Shown: positions 1 through 8,103, counted from the stretch's first letter. The stretch: DNA of 31,059 nt from JBFWIL01 sp050256015 (GCA_050256015.1 JBFWIL010000002.1:1-31059); one strand, 5' to 3'. The notes: a model not told the origin generated them from the sequence alone. Numbers and translations: made by a program.

Positions 1-553
1 CGGTTTTGAGGTGCCGGAATTCTTCCACCTTCAGCGGGGCAATGTTCACGTTAACCCGTCTGATCCCTGCGTTTTTGTGCCGGGCTTTATATATGGAACC
101 GATGGCTTCCAGTATATAGCTGAGCCCTTTTTCGTTATAATATTCCCCGGCAACCAGTAGAATTCGCTTGTGTCCCTGACAGAGCAGGGTTTCCGTTTCG
201 GCCGTAATCCCGGCCTGGTTCAGGGCCCGCCTTGCAATGTCTTTGTTCCGGACCCGGAAGGCACAGTAAGCGCATTCGTTGGAACAAAGGTTGGAGATAT
301 AAAGCGGGGCAAACAGGACCAGCCGTTTGCCGTAGATGGTTTCCTTTATGGTGCGTGCTGTATGGTAAAGGGCCTGCAGTTGTTCCGGATTGTCAATGCC
401 GGTCAGCACGGCCACGTCCTGCAGGTTGAGTCCCTTCATCTCTGCAGCCTTGGCCAGAACTTCCCGCACCAGGGCCGGGGCCGGCCTGCTGTGTTTTTCC
501 AGGGTTTCGTCAACTTCCCTTTCGCGGATAAACGTGGCTTTTGGGTGATCCAT
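1..553 (-). CDS. hydG: [FeFe]-hydrogenase H-cluster radical SAM maturase HydG (3' part outside window)
   Basis: HydG is a radical SAM tyrosine lyase that makes the CO and CN ligands of the [FeFe]-hydrogenase H-cluster. The visible 184 residues are the N-terminal part of a protein that is usually about 470 residues. The radical SAM motif CSNECAYC gives C90, C94 and C97, followed by the AFRVRNKD segment typical of HydG. The first in-frame ATG (complement of 551-553) gives MDHPKATFIREREV, a sensible HydG start. The reading frame stays open to the window edge, so the C-terminal auxiliary-cluster region is not visible. It diverges from hydE and lies close to hydCBA, which supports the assignment. 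It is partial only because the window ends. Confidence 0.93.
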   Translation of the reverse strand, partial: MDHPKATFIREREVDETLEKHSRPAPALVREVLAKAAEMKGLNLQDVAVLTGIDNPEQLQALYHTARTIKETIYGKRLVLFAPLYISNLCSNECAYCAFRVRNKDIARRALNQAGITAETETLLCQGHKRILLVAGEYYNEKGLSYILEAIGSIYKARHKNAGIRRVNVNIAPLKVEEFRHLKT

Positions 554-727
554 CCCGGTTAATTTTTATATAAAGGTATGAAATGAGCAGGTCTTGAACA
601 AACATAAAAGCTAGTGATTAAAATGGCTCTGTGTGAACCGGAGCATAGCGAATAACGTATGGTTTGTAATGCGAAATTTGTAATCAATGTTTTATAAAGA
701 ACATTGTTCAATGCTTATTTTTGTGCT
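554..727. promoter_or_regulatory. Divergent hydG/hydE promoter region
   Basis: This 174-base gap separates two divergent maturase genes, so it must drive both. On the minus strand TATGTTTG (complement of 599-606) fits the Bacteroidetes -7 box TAnnTTTG and would give a hydG leader of about 40 nt. On the plus strand TATTTTTG at 716-723 also fits, but would start transcription almost at the hydE ATG. No clear -33 TTTG is present for either. Two possible regulator sites are seen: a direct repeat TTTGTAAT at 663-670 and 677-684, and a 12-base inverted repeat CATTG-TT-CAATG at 702-713 just upstream of the plus-strand box. The box calls rest on six fixed bases each. Confidence 0.4.
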
Positions 728-1819
728 ATGGATAAGCGGAAAACCATGCAGGGACAGCAGAACTTTTCGGAAGCCGATCTGACCGGTATGCTGAATTTGC
801 AGGCTGTGGAGACGGAAAGGCTTTTTGAAGCGGCAGCTTCCGTGAGATCAGAAACCTTGGGGAACCGGGTTTATTTCAGGGGACTGGTCGAGTTTTCCAA
901 CCGCTGTGCCAAGAATTGCCTGTACTGCGGTATCCGCAGGGGAAACAGGCAGGTGCTGCGTTATGAGCTGACTGATACCGAGGTGCTGGATGCCTGCCGG
1001 CTTGCCTGGAAGAAACGGCTCGGATCGGTGGTGCTGCAGTCGGGAGAGCGCTCTTCTCCGGCTTTTGTGCACCGCGTTGACCGGCTGCTCCGGGCAATCA
1101 AAAAAATGTCCAGGGGGGAGCTGGGGATCACTCTTTCCTGCGGAGAGCAGACAACGGAAACATACAGGAAGTGGTTCGGGAGCGGGGCTCATCGTTATCT
1201 GCTCCGGATGGAGAGTTCGGACCCTGCCTTGTATGCGGCTGTTCATCCCCGGGACAGGCAGCATCAGTATGCCCGCAGGCTGGAATGCCTGCAGGCATTG
1301 CGGGTCTGTGGGTACCAGGTGGGTACCGGAGTGATGATCGGACTTCCCGGTCAGCGTGCGGAGCAACTTGCCCGCGATTTATTGTTTATCCGGGATATTG
1401 ATGCGGATATGGTGGGTATGGGCCCTTATGTGGAACACGAACAGACCCCGCTGTATGGATTCCGGCAACGCTTGCTGCCCGGGAAAGAGCGACTGGAGCT
1501 GAGTCTCAGGATGCTTGCCCTGCTGCGCCTGCTGATGCCCGACATCAACATGGCGGCGACTACGGCCCTGCAGGCCCTACATCCGCAGGGCAGGGAGATG
1601 GCGCTAAAGGCCGGGGCCAATGTGCTGATGCCCAATCTGACGCCGGCGGCATACCGTGAGGATTACCTGCTTTACGAAAACAAACCCCGCCCCTTGCAAG
1701 ATCCTCATACTGAAATCCGCGCTCTGGAAGCTTGTGCCTGTACGGCCGGGATGGAAGCCGCTTATGACGTCTGGGGCGATTCTCCTCATTTTTTTCGCAG
1801 AACGCGTTCGGACATCTGA
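728..1819 (+). CDS. hydE: [FeFe]-hydrogenase H-cluster radical SAM maturase HydE
   Basis: HydE is the radical SAM maturase that works with HydG and HydF to build the 2Fe subcluster of [FeFe]-hydrogenase. Counting from the ATG at 728 it has 363 residues, normal for the family. The radical SAM motif CAKNCLYC gives C60, C64 and C67 and sits in the HydE-like context RGLVEFSNRC...CGIRR. Later family blocks are GMGPYVEHEQTPL and the C-terminal GANVLMPNLTP. The frame is open further back to a TTG at 704, but ATG 728 or ATG 746 is more likely. A TAnnTTTG box at 716-723 would favour 746 or a leaderless message. It ends 8 nt before the end of the convergent hydA gene, with no visible terminator between them. 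Confidence 0.95.
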   Translation: MDKRKTMQGQQNFSEADLTGMLNLQAVETERLFEAAASVRSETLGNRVYFRGLVEFSNRCAKNCLYCGIRRGNRQVLRYELTDTEVLDACRLAWKKRLGSVVLQSGERSSPAFVHRVDRLLRAIKKMSRGELGITLSCGEQTTETYRKWFGSGAHRYLLRMESSDPALYAAVHPRDRQHQYARRLECLQALRVCGYQVGTGVMIGLPGQRAEQLARDLLFIRDIDADMVGMGPYVEHEQTPLYGFRQRLLPGKERLELSLRMLALLRLLMPDINMAATTALQALHPQGREMALKAGANVLMPNLTPAAYREDYLLYENKPRPLQDPHTEIRALEACACTAGMEAAYDVWGDSPHFFRRTRSDI

Positions 1820-1827
1820 AGGGCGGT

Positions 1828-3618
1828 TCAGTACCTGTTCCGGGCCGTATACCGGGTGTGCAGCAGCCGGTGGGAGTGCTCTCCCAGCGGTTTCCCCAGA
1901 AAATCGCGGTACAGTTGAATGATTTCCGGGTTTTGATGTGATTTACGCAGGGGCATACCCGCATCTTCTGCATAAACGGCTTCCGCTCTTTTTTCCCGGA
2001 TTTCCGGATTGGTAGGGAGGGGTTGTCCGCCCCCGCCCAGACATCCGCCGGGACAGGCCATTACTTCGATGAAATGAAATTGTTTTTTTCCGTCCCTGAC
2101 TGCTTCCATCAGATTTTTTGCATTGACCAGTCCGTGTGCCACGGCACATTTCAGTTCCACGCCGTCCAGAAAAGCCCAGTCGGGGAGGGGGTCTTCGATT
2201 TTCAGTGAGGTTTCCCGTATGCCTTCCATCCCTCTTACGGGGGTGATGTCGAGATTTTCAAATGGCACGTCTCTGCCGGTAACCAGCTCCCATACGGTGC
2301 GTAAGGCCGCCTCCATTACTCCGCCTGTGGCTCCGAAAATTGCTCCGGCACCGGTCGATTTGCCCATCAGCCGGTCGTGTATGCCGTTTTCCAGTTTCGG
2401 GAAGTCTATCCCGGCCTGCTTGACCATGATAGCCAGTTCCCGGGTCGTCAGCACGTAATCCACATCGCGGTAACCGCTGGCAAACATTTCCGGCCGGCTG
2501 GCCTCGAACTTCTTGGCGGTGCAGGGCATGATGGATACAGATACGATTTTGGCCGGATCCAGTTCTCTTGCCCTGGCATAATACGTTTTTGCCAGCGCTC
2601 CGAACATTTGCTGGGGCGACTTGCAGGTCGACAAATGTTCCAGCAATTCGGGAAAGATATGTTCGATGTATTTGATCCATCCCGGGGAACAGGAGGTGGC
2701 CATAGGCAGTTTTACAGACGCGTCATGTTCAACCAGTACTTTTTTCAGGCGGCTGAGCAGTTCATGACCTTCTTCGATAATGGTCAGGTCGGCGGTGAAG
2801 TCGGTGTCGAGCACTGAGTCGAAGCCCAGTCGTTTGAGGGCGGTGACCATTTTCCCCGTAACACGGGTTCCCGGCGGAAGTCCGAGTTCTTCTCCCAGCC
2901 CTACGCGTACGGCCGGTGCCGTTTGCACCACCACGTGTCGTTCCGGGTCGGCGATGGCTTCCCATACTTCCTCGATGTAATTTCTTTCCACCAGCGCGCC
3001 TGTGGGACAATGTATGATGCACTGCCCGCATGTGGTGCAGACCACTTCGTGTATCGACTTTTCAAAGAACGTGGCGATTCTCATTTCATCGCCCCTGCCG
3101 GCAACGGTGAGGGCGCTGACCCCTTGTATTTCAGCGCAGGTTCGCACGCAGCGCTGGCAGCGCACACATTTGCTGTTGTCTTTCACGATGGAGGGAGAAA
3201 ACCGGTCTATGCCTGCTTCCTTCCGGGGGGCAAGCGGGAGAAAGTCCTGGGTCATGATCTTGTATTCGGATGCCAGGCGTTGCAGTTCGCAGTTTCCGTT
3301 TTTATAACAACGGGTGCAGTCGGCGTTGTGCTCCGACAACAACAGTTCGATGATATGCTTCCGCGCATTGCGGACATACAGGCTGTTAGTGCGGATTTCC
3401 ATGCCTTCTTCGCAGGGCGTGGCACAGGAAGCCGACAGACGTTTCTGCCCGGTTACTTCCACTACGCAGACCCTGCAGTTGCCTGCAATACATAAATCTT
3501 TATGGTAGCACAAAGTGGGGATGATCACCCCGGCTTGTCCGGCAGCCTCGAGAATGGTTTTGCCTTTTTCTACTTCTACAGGTATTCCGTTGATGGTAAT
3601 GTTAACAGGCGATGACAT
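1828..3618 (-). CDS. hydA: [FeFe]-hydrogenase catalytic subunit HydA (NAD(P)-linked trimeric type, HndD-like)
   Basis: Catalytic subunit of a cytoplasmic trimeric [FeFe]-hydrogenase, 596 residues. In order it shows a NuoG-like [2Fe-2S] domain (C37, C48, C51, C65), a His-Cys [4Fe-4S] segment (H97, C101, C104, C110), two [4Fe-4S] motifs (C151/C154/C157/C161 and C194/C197/C200/C204), and the H-cluster domain. The H-cluster motifs are L1 TSCSPGW at 308-314, L2 MPCTAKK at 364-370 and L3 EVMACPGGCLGGGGQP near 518-533, followed by the small-subunit-like tail. L1 has Ser where many enzymes have a second Cys. It is the last gene of hydC-hydB-hydA, 15 nt after hydB. There is no extra C-terminal [2Fe-2S] extension as in the longer Thermotoga-type HydA. 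Confidence 0.95.
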   Translation of the reverse strand: MSSPVNITINGIPVEVEKGKTILEAAGQAGVIIPTLCYHKDLCIAGNCRVCVVEVTGQKRLSASCATPCEEGMEIRTNSLYVRNARKHIIELLLSEHNADCTRCYKNGNCELQRLASEYKIMTQDFLPLAPRKEAGIDRFSPSIVKDNSKCVRCQRCVRTCAEIQGVSALTVAGRGDEMRIATFFEKSIHEVVCTTCGQCIIHCPTGALVERNYIEEVWEAIADPERHVVVQTAPAVRVGLGEELGLPPGTRVTGKMVTALKRLGFDSVLDTDFTADLTIIEEGHELLSRLKKVLVEHDASVKLPMATSCSPGWIKYIEHIFPELLEHLSTCKSPQQMFGALAKTYYARARELDPAKIVSVSIMPCTAKKFEASRPEMFASGYRDVDYVLTTRELAIMVKQAGIDFPKLENGIHDRLMGKSTGAGAIFGATGGVMEAALRTVWELVTGRDVPFENLDITPVRGMEGIRETSLKIEDPLPDWAFLDGVELKCAVAHGLVNAKNLMEAVRDGKKQFHFIEVMACPGGCLGGGGQPLPTNPEIREKRAEAVYAEDAGMPLRKSHQNPEIIQLYRDFLGKPLGEHSHRLLHTRYTARNRY

Positions 3619-3633
3619 GATCCGGCTTTTTGG

Positions 3634-4821
3634 TTAATAAATCATTTCTTCCCGGAAGTTTTCCACAATGGAGGAAAAAGAATTTGCCACGGACTGTCCC
3701 AGTCCGCATTTGGCCGTAAGCTGCATAGTTTCCGTAAGCTTTAGCAGTTTGTCAAGGTACTGGGCCGGTTTTTCCCCGCGTTTTACCGCCTTAATGCCCC
3801 AGTGCAACTGCTGGCAACCCACCCGGCAGGGGGTGCACTGTCCGCAGCTTTCTTCCCTGAAAAAATCCAGGTAGTTGTCGAGTACATTGTACATGGAACG
3901 GGAACTGTTGAACAGCATCATAGATCCGCCGGTGGGCAGGGAGATACCCGTGAGCCGGCCCTTGTAACCGATGGCTGTTTCCCCGAATTTTTTTCGGGGC
4001 ACCAGAAACCCCGAGGCGCCGCCAACCTGAACGGCTTTGGTATCGCCGTCCCCGAATTCATCCACAAAATCCTGAAGGCTCATGCCCAGCTCCAGCTCGT
4101 AAATTCCCGGACGCGGAGTATCGCCAGAGACGGAGAAAAGCTTGGATCCGCGTGAATATTGTACCCCCAGGTCATAGAACTTTTTGGCTCCGTATTTAAA
4201 AATGGTATACGTATGTGCCAGAGTTTCCACATTGTTGACTACGGTGGGACGGTTGCGGTAACCGGCTCCGGTGGGATATGGAGGTTTGTTCCGGGGCTCT
4301 CCCCGGAGTCCTTCCATGGATTCAAACAGAGCGGTCTCCTCCCCGCAGATATAGGCTCCGCTGCCCAGAAAGATTTCAATGGAAAAGGCAAAGCCCGTTT
4401 TTTGTAAATAATGCCGGAAAGTTTCTATGACCCTGTTCAGCTCGGGAACCAGAAACTTATATTCTCCGCGTAAATAGATATAACCCTGTCTGGCGCCGAT
4501 AACGTGACCGCATACCGTCATGCCAGTAAGTACTTTAAGGGGAACCAGCGAGAGTATTTCCCGGTCCTTGAAGGTTCCCGGTTCCCCTTCGTCGGCATTG
4601 CAGATCACGTATTTTTCGGTTCCGGGTTCCTCTGCTGCCAGCTTCCATTTCAGTCCTGTAGGAAACCCGGCTCCACCCCGTCCTTTCAGCTCCGAGCTCA
4701 TCAGCTCATTGATCAGTTCCCGGGGAGTGAGTTTCAGACATTTGCTCAGTATTTTTTGCCAGTCGTGTTCATTTTTAAAAATGAAGTCGGCCCGTTTCAG
4801 CTGATAGGATTTGAAAGCCAT
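3634..4821 (-). CDS. hydB: NuoF-like hydrogenase subunit HydB, short form
   Basis: This flavoprotein subunit exchanges electrons with NAD(H) for the hydrogenase. Its 395 residues contain the FMN/NAD-binding fold (GRGGAGFPTGLKW at 47-59, then CNADEGEPGTFKDRE and GAYICGEETALFESMEG), a SLBB-type region, and the C-terminal [4Fe-4S] domain ESCGQCTPC with C326, C329, C332 and a distal C372. HydB/HndC proteins of bifurcating enzymes are usually about 600 residues, with an N-terminal thioredoxin-like [2Fe-2S] domain and a C-terminal 2[4Fe-4S] ferredoxin domain. Both are absent here, so it resembles plain NuoF in size. The start is 4 nt after the hydC stop, so the genes are probably translationally coupled. 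The hydrogenase role comes from its position between hydC and hydA. Confidence 0.92.
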   Translation of the reverse strand: MAFKSYQLKRADFIFKNEHDWQKILSKCLKLTPRELINELMSSELKGRGGAGFPTGLKWKLAAEEPGTEKYVICNADEGEPGTFKDREILSLVPLKVLTGMTVCGHVIGARQGYIYLRGEYKFLVPELNRVIETFRHYLQKTGFAFSIEIFLGSGAYICGEETALFESMEGLRGEPRNKPPYPTGAGYRNRPTVVNNVETLAHTYTIFKYGAKKFYDLGVQYSRGSKLFSVSGDTPRPGIYELELGMSLQDFVDEFGDGDTKAVQVGGASGFLVPRKKFGETAIGYKGRLTGISLPTGGSMMLFNSSRSMYNVLDNYLDFFREESCGQCTPCRVGCQQLHWGIKAVKRGEKPAQYLDKLLKLTETMQLTAKCGLGQSVANSFSSIVENFREEMIY

Positions 4822-4825
4822 AGTT

Positions 4826-5302
4826 TCACCGGTTAGGCGTGTTTTTCATGTAGGTGTTCAGTATTTCCCGGACCGATTCCGGGCTCAGTCCCGAGTATAC
4901 TTCATCGTTGATCAGCATGGCCGGAGCCTTGTGGCACCAGCCGAGACAGTTGGTTTGCAGCAGGGAGAAACGGCCGTCGGGAGTGGTTTCCCCCAGCCTG
5001 ATTTTGAGCATGTCTTCAATGGTGTGCAGCACCTGGTTTTTCCCCTTCATGGAACAGGTAATCGTTTTGCATACCCGGATGATGTACCGGCCCATTTTCC
5101 GGTGTTCAAGGAAAGAATAAAAAGTAGCGGTTCCGTATACTTCGGCTGCGGGAAGATTCAACTCCCGGGCTACTTCGATCATGGCATATTCCGACAGGTA
5201 TTTTTCCTGTTCAACAACCCCCTGCAGTATGGGAAGCAGATTTTCCCGGTTTCTTCCGTAACGGTTAGCCAGACTGACAATCAGATTATGTATCGGATCC
5301 AT
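4826..5302 (-). CDS. hydC: NuoE-like [2Fe-2S] hydrogenase subunit HydC
   Basis: Small thioredoxin-fold subunit, 158 residues, first gene of the hydCBA operon. The [2Fe-2S] ligands are visible as CKTITC (C78, C83) and CLGWC (C119, C123), with the usual YGTATFYSFLEH block before them. In the family it passes electrons between the HydB flavin site and the HydA cluster chain. The chosen ATG gives MDPIHNLIVSLANRYG and a full-length protein. Upstream lies an AT-rich region with a perfect 8-bp inverted repeat (5332-5353) that could control the whole operon. Confidence 0.94.
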   Translation of the reverse strand: MDPIHNLIVSLANRYGRNRENLLPILQGVVEQEKYLSEYAMIEVARELNLPAAEVYGTATFYSFLEHRKMGRYIIRVCKTITCSMKGKNQVLHTIEDMLKIRLGETTPDGRFSLLQTNCLGWCHKAPAMLINDEVYSGLSPESVREILNTYMKNTPNR

Positions 5303-5331
5303 AAGACTGTCGATTTCAAATTAAAACGAGC

Positions 5332-5353
5332 CATGAGAGCTGTATCTCTCATG
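5332..5353. promoter_or_regulatory. Inverted repeat upstream of hydC, candidate operator
   Basis: CATGAGAG at 5332-5339 and CTCTCATG at 5346-5353 are perfect complements separated by six bases. The repeat sits 30-51 bases upstream of the hydC ATG. On the minus strand a near-match to the -7 box, TTAATTTG, lies between it and the gene, which would put the repeat at about -15 to -40. That is a normal place for a dimeric regulator. A hairpin in the leader RNA is the alternative. Which regulator would bind is unknown. Confidence 0.45.
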
Positions 5354-5526
5354 CATGAAAATTACCACATTAATTTGTATTTTGTATAAGAATTTATCTT
5401 GTTTATCAGCAGTATTTTTTGTTTGGTTTCAGACTAATTATGAATTATTGCTTCCGTGGCGGAAAGATTGAATGTTAAGTTTTGGCAAAAGCTGGCTTTC
5501 GGGGTGGTATATATCAGACAATCCGT

Positions 5527-5534
5527 TATTTTTG
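5527..5534 (+). promoter_or_regulatory. Candidate -7 box for the CYTH gene
   Basis: TATTTTTG exactly fits the Bacteroidetes TAnnTTTG consensus and lies 24 nt upstream of the ATG at 5559. No convincing -33 TTTG is seen at the expected distance. Confidence 0.3.
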
Positions 5535-5558
5535 CCTGTGTTTGTTAACCGGAGTTTT

Positions 5559-6023
5559 ATGGCATTGGAAATTGAACGCAAATTTCTGGTAGAGAAACGG
5601 CTTATTCCTGTTTCTGCCCGGAATATCCGAATAATTCAGTATTATCTGTGCACCGATCCGGAGCGTACGGTCCGGATCAGGCTTGCTGACGAACGGGCTT
5701 TCCTTACGGTCAAAGGACGCGGAAACGGGCTTGTGCGGCCTGAATATGAGTATCCGATACCTGCAGCGGATGCCCGTGCCATGATGTCGCTGGCTGTCAG
5801 TACTCCTGTTGAAAAAGTGCGCCGGGAGCTGATTGTCGGGGGAAAAAAATGGGAAGTCGATTTTTTTGAAGGGGAGAACAGCGGATTGGTTTTGGCCGAG
5901 ATTGAACTGGAGCGGGAGGATGAGGAAATTGTTCTTCCCGAATGGATTGACAGGGAAGTGACGGGAGACTGGCGTTATCACAATTCTTTTTTGTCCAGAC
6001 ATCCGTACCGGCAGTGGATATAA
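5559..6023 (+). CDS. CYTH-domain protein (triphosphate tunnel metalloenzyme family)
   Basis: A 154-residue cytoplasmic protein beginning MALEIERKFLV, whose E4-x-E6-x-K8 signature defines the CYTH/TTM superfamily. Further conserved charged strands follow: TVRIRLADERAFLTVKG, then RPEYEYPIP, KWEVDFFEGENSGLVLAEIELE. Members hydrolyse inorganic triphosphate or related polyphosphorylated substrates inside an eight-stranded tunnel using metal ions. The exact substrate cannot be read from sequence. The frame is open 29 codons further upstream, but the ATG just before the EIERK motif is the usual start, and a TAnnTTTG box lies inside the longer version. It stands alone, with 46 nt before the next gene. 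Confidence 0.88.
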   Translation: MALEIERKFLVEKRLIPVSARNIRIIQYYLCTDPERTVRIRLADERAFLTVKGRGNGLVRPEYEYPIPAADARAMMSLAVSTPVEKVRRELIVGGKKWEVDFFEGENSGLVLAEIELEREDEEIVLPEWIDREVTGDWRYHNSFLSRHPYRQWI

Positions 6024-6042
6024 CTGATGGCCTGATTTTTGA

Positions 6043-6050
6043 TACCTTTG
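6043..6050 (+). promoter_or_regulatory. Candidate -7 box for the DUF3078 gene
   Basis: TACCTTTG fits TAnnTTTG and lies 19 nt before the ATG at 6070, which predicts a very short leader. No clear -33 element is seen. Confidence 0.3.
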
Positions 6051-6069
6051 TTGCTAAAATTTTTTCGCT

Positions 6070-8058
6070 ATGAGAACCGGTTTACATTGCAAGCTTTTAT
6101 TGGTGATGTTTTTTTGCGTGTTGATGTCTTTCCCGTATTTCGCCCGGTCTCAGAATCCGCAGCGGGAACCGGATCCGGAAAACCGGACTGCTGTCCGGAA
6201 AAGCCTGGAGTATATCCGGTACTTTTTGCGGCGGCAGGGCAACTGGTATCCGGGCAATAAGGAAACGGAGCGTACATTAAGCGGGCTGGTCCGTTTTTTT
6301 GATGATGAGAAAATTGATAGTGTGCTGGTTCGGCTGAAGGAGTATGAGAAGAAAGACCGTTATTTTTTTTACCGTTCTCCCGGACAGGTGGAAGACAGTC
6401 TTTCCGTACCGGGTTATGTATCCCGGGAGATGCTCGAAGAGCAGCTCCGGCTGGTTAACCGTTCCGTGAAAGGCAGTCTGGTCAGGGAACAGATTCCGGT
6501 TCCGGAAGAACTGCTGAGTGATGTAGATGCAAATATCAGGCTGGTTCCGGAAGATGATGCCGACTGGCTGGTTCGGAATTCAAAGATCGTGCTGTCTGAC
6601 AGTCTGATGACTTTTAGCGCGGTACCCGACTCTATGCTGATCAGTCCGGCCGATTTTGTAAAAATACAGCGACGCGACAGCATACGCCGGGAATTGCTTG
6701 AAAGAGCACGGACGAACTATAACAACAGGCTCAGGCAGCAATACCGCGATTCTGTAAGCCGGGTTTACCGGGAAAAATATGTGGAGGCCTGTTCACAGAA
6801 CATTCAGCAGCATTATGCGGATTCCATACGGCGGGGGAACTACAACCGGCTGGTTCAGTATAACGATTCGGTGATGCGCGTGGTGAACGATTCCGTAAGA
6901 AGTGCCTTGCGTATACTGGGAAGGGCGGCCTGGAAGGAACCGGTTCCTGTTTGGCTCCACAATACAGGTAAAGACTCCGTACAGCTCTGGCTCCAGAACG
7001 GATCGCACTATTTCACCAGGCTGTTCATTAAAAACGAACAGAATGATTCTCTGTCAGTTCGGGTGGAAAATGCGGGAAAAAATGCCATGCGTTTTCTGAT
7101 TGACGACGGGGTTACTTTTACGCGTTTTAAGGAAAAAGAAACCAGGGAAGTTGATCTGCCGGGGTTCCGGAAGGAGTCTTCCCTGCAGAAGGTTGAGAAA
7201 CGGTTTAAGGTGGTTACACCCTGGACGCTCAACGGTAAAGCCGATCTGGGGTTTACCCAGACTGCACTGAGTAACTGGAAGGCCGGAGGTGATAATGCCT
7301 TTTCCTTTTTGTTCGTTTTTAACGGTTCGGCCGATTATGCAAAAAACGATGTCAGCTGGAAAAATTCAGTACAAATCCGCAACGGCTGGTCCAAACCGGG
7401 GGGAGACAAACTAGAAAATAACAACGACATGCTGGAACTGACTTCCCGTGTCGGGCTGAAGGCTTCAAAAAACTGGTATTATTCCTCGGAAGTGGATTTC
7501 AATACGCAATTGTTTAACGGATATGATTATCCGGACCGGGATAATCCTATTTCCGGATTTTTGGCCCCGGCCTACATGACGCTTAAACTGGGTCTGGATT
7601 ATAATCCGAATAAAAAATTTTCCCTGTTGTTGTCTCCGGTCAGTGCGAAAATGACCTATGTGAAGGATTCTGATGTGGATCCGACCAATTTCGGTGTTTC
7701 GGAGGGCAAGAGTTCTTACTGGAAGTCGGGTTTCAACGCCGACCTGAGCTGGAAGAAGGAGATTACCCCCGATATGGTTTACAACACGAAATACAAGATG
7801 TTTGTCAGCTACAATCCTTTCTTCGGTAAATACGATATCAACTGGGAAAATACGTTGAGTCTGCAGCTCAGTACCTTTATTAACATGAACGTAAGGCTGT
7901 ACCTGGTTTATGATGATGATGCGCGCTTCGGTACCGGGCGCTATGATAATGATGGCGTTGAGATAACGGAAACCCGTCTGCAGTTACAGGAAATTATTTC
8001 CATTGGTTTTTCCTATTCGTTGAACAAGAAGGTTTATCGCAGGAAAACTGTTGGTTAA
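6070..8058 (+). CDS. DUF3078 outer-membrane protein
   Basis: A 662-residue exported protein. A signal peptide (roughly residues 1-28, KLLLVMFFCVLMSFPYFARSQ) is followed by a polar, helical middle region rich in DS(V/I)xR motifs (about residues 200-280). The C-terminal DUF3078 barrel-like domain starts near residue 378 (TPWTLNGKADLGFTQTALSNWKAGG) and has alternating aromatic and polar strands to the end. DUF3078 proteins are Bacteroidota outer-membrane proteins of unknown function. The long N-terminal extension ahead of the domain is notable. No operon partner is evident; the next gene starts 45 nt downstream on the same strand. Confidence 0.85.
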   Translation: MRTGLHCKLLLVMFFCVLMSFPYFARSQNPQREPDPENRTAVRKSLEYIRYFLRRQGNWYPGNKETERTLSGLVRFFDDEKIDSVLVRLKEYEKKDRYFFYRSPGQVEDSLSVPGYVSREMLEEQLRLVNRSVKGSLVREQIPVPEELLSDVDANIRLVPEDDADWLVRNSKIVLSDSLMTFSAVPDSMLISPADFVKIQRRDSIRRELLERARTNYNNRLRQQYRDSVSRVYREKYVEACSQNIQQHYADSIRRGNYNRLVQYNDSVMRVVNDSVRSALRILGRAAWKEPVPVWLHNTGKDSVQLWLQNGSHYFTRLFIKNEQNDSLSVRVENAGKNAMRFLIDDGVTFTRFKEKETREVDLPGFRKESSLQKVEKRFKVVTPWTLNGKADLGFTQTALSNWKAGGDNAFSFLFVFNGSADYAKNDVSWKNSVQIRNGWSKPGGDKLENNNDMLELTSRVGLKASKNWYYSSEVDFNTQLFNGYDYPDRDNPISGFLAPAYMTLKLGLDYNPNKKFSLLLSPVSAKMTYVKDSDVDPTNFGVSEGKSSYWKSGFNADLSWKKEITPDMVYNTKYKMFVSYNPFFGKYDINWENTLSLQLSTFINMNVRLYLVYDDDARFGTGRYDNDGVEITETRLQLQEIISIGFSYSLNKKVYRRKTVG

Positions 8059-8103
8059 GCCGCATTTTTGCAGACCTGTTGCTATGGTGTTTATTGAAAA
8101 AAT

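Noticed and set aside
170..562. 130-codon plus-strand open frame at the left edge
   Set aside because: It is the opposite strand of hydG, which shows the radical SAM motif.
704..727. TTG start extending hydE by 8 codons
   Set aside because: ATG at 728 or 746 follows and the family needs no extension; a -7-like box overlaps the extra part.
2923..3495. 190-codon plus-strand open frame
   Set aside because: It lies opposite the hydA iron-sulfur domains, whose motifs are unmistakable on the minus strand.
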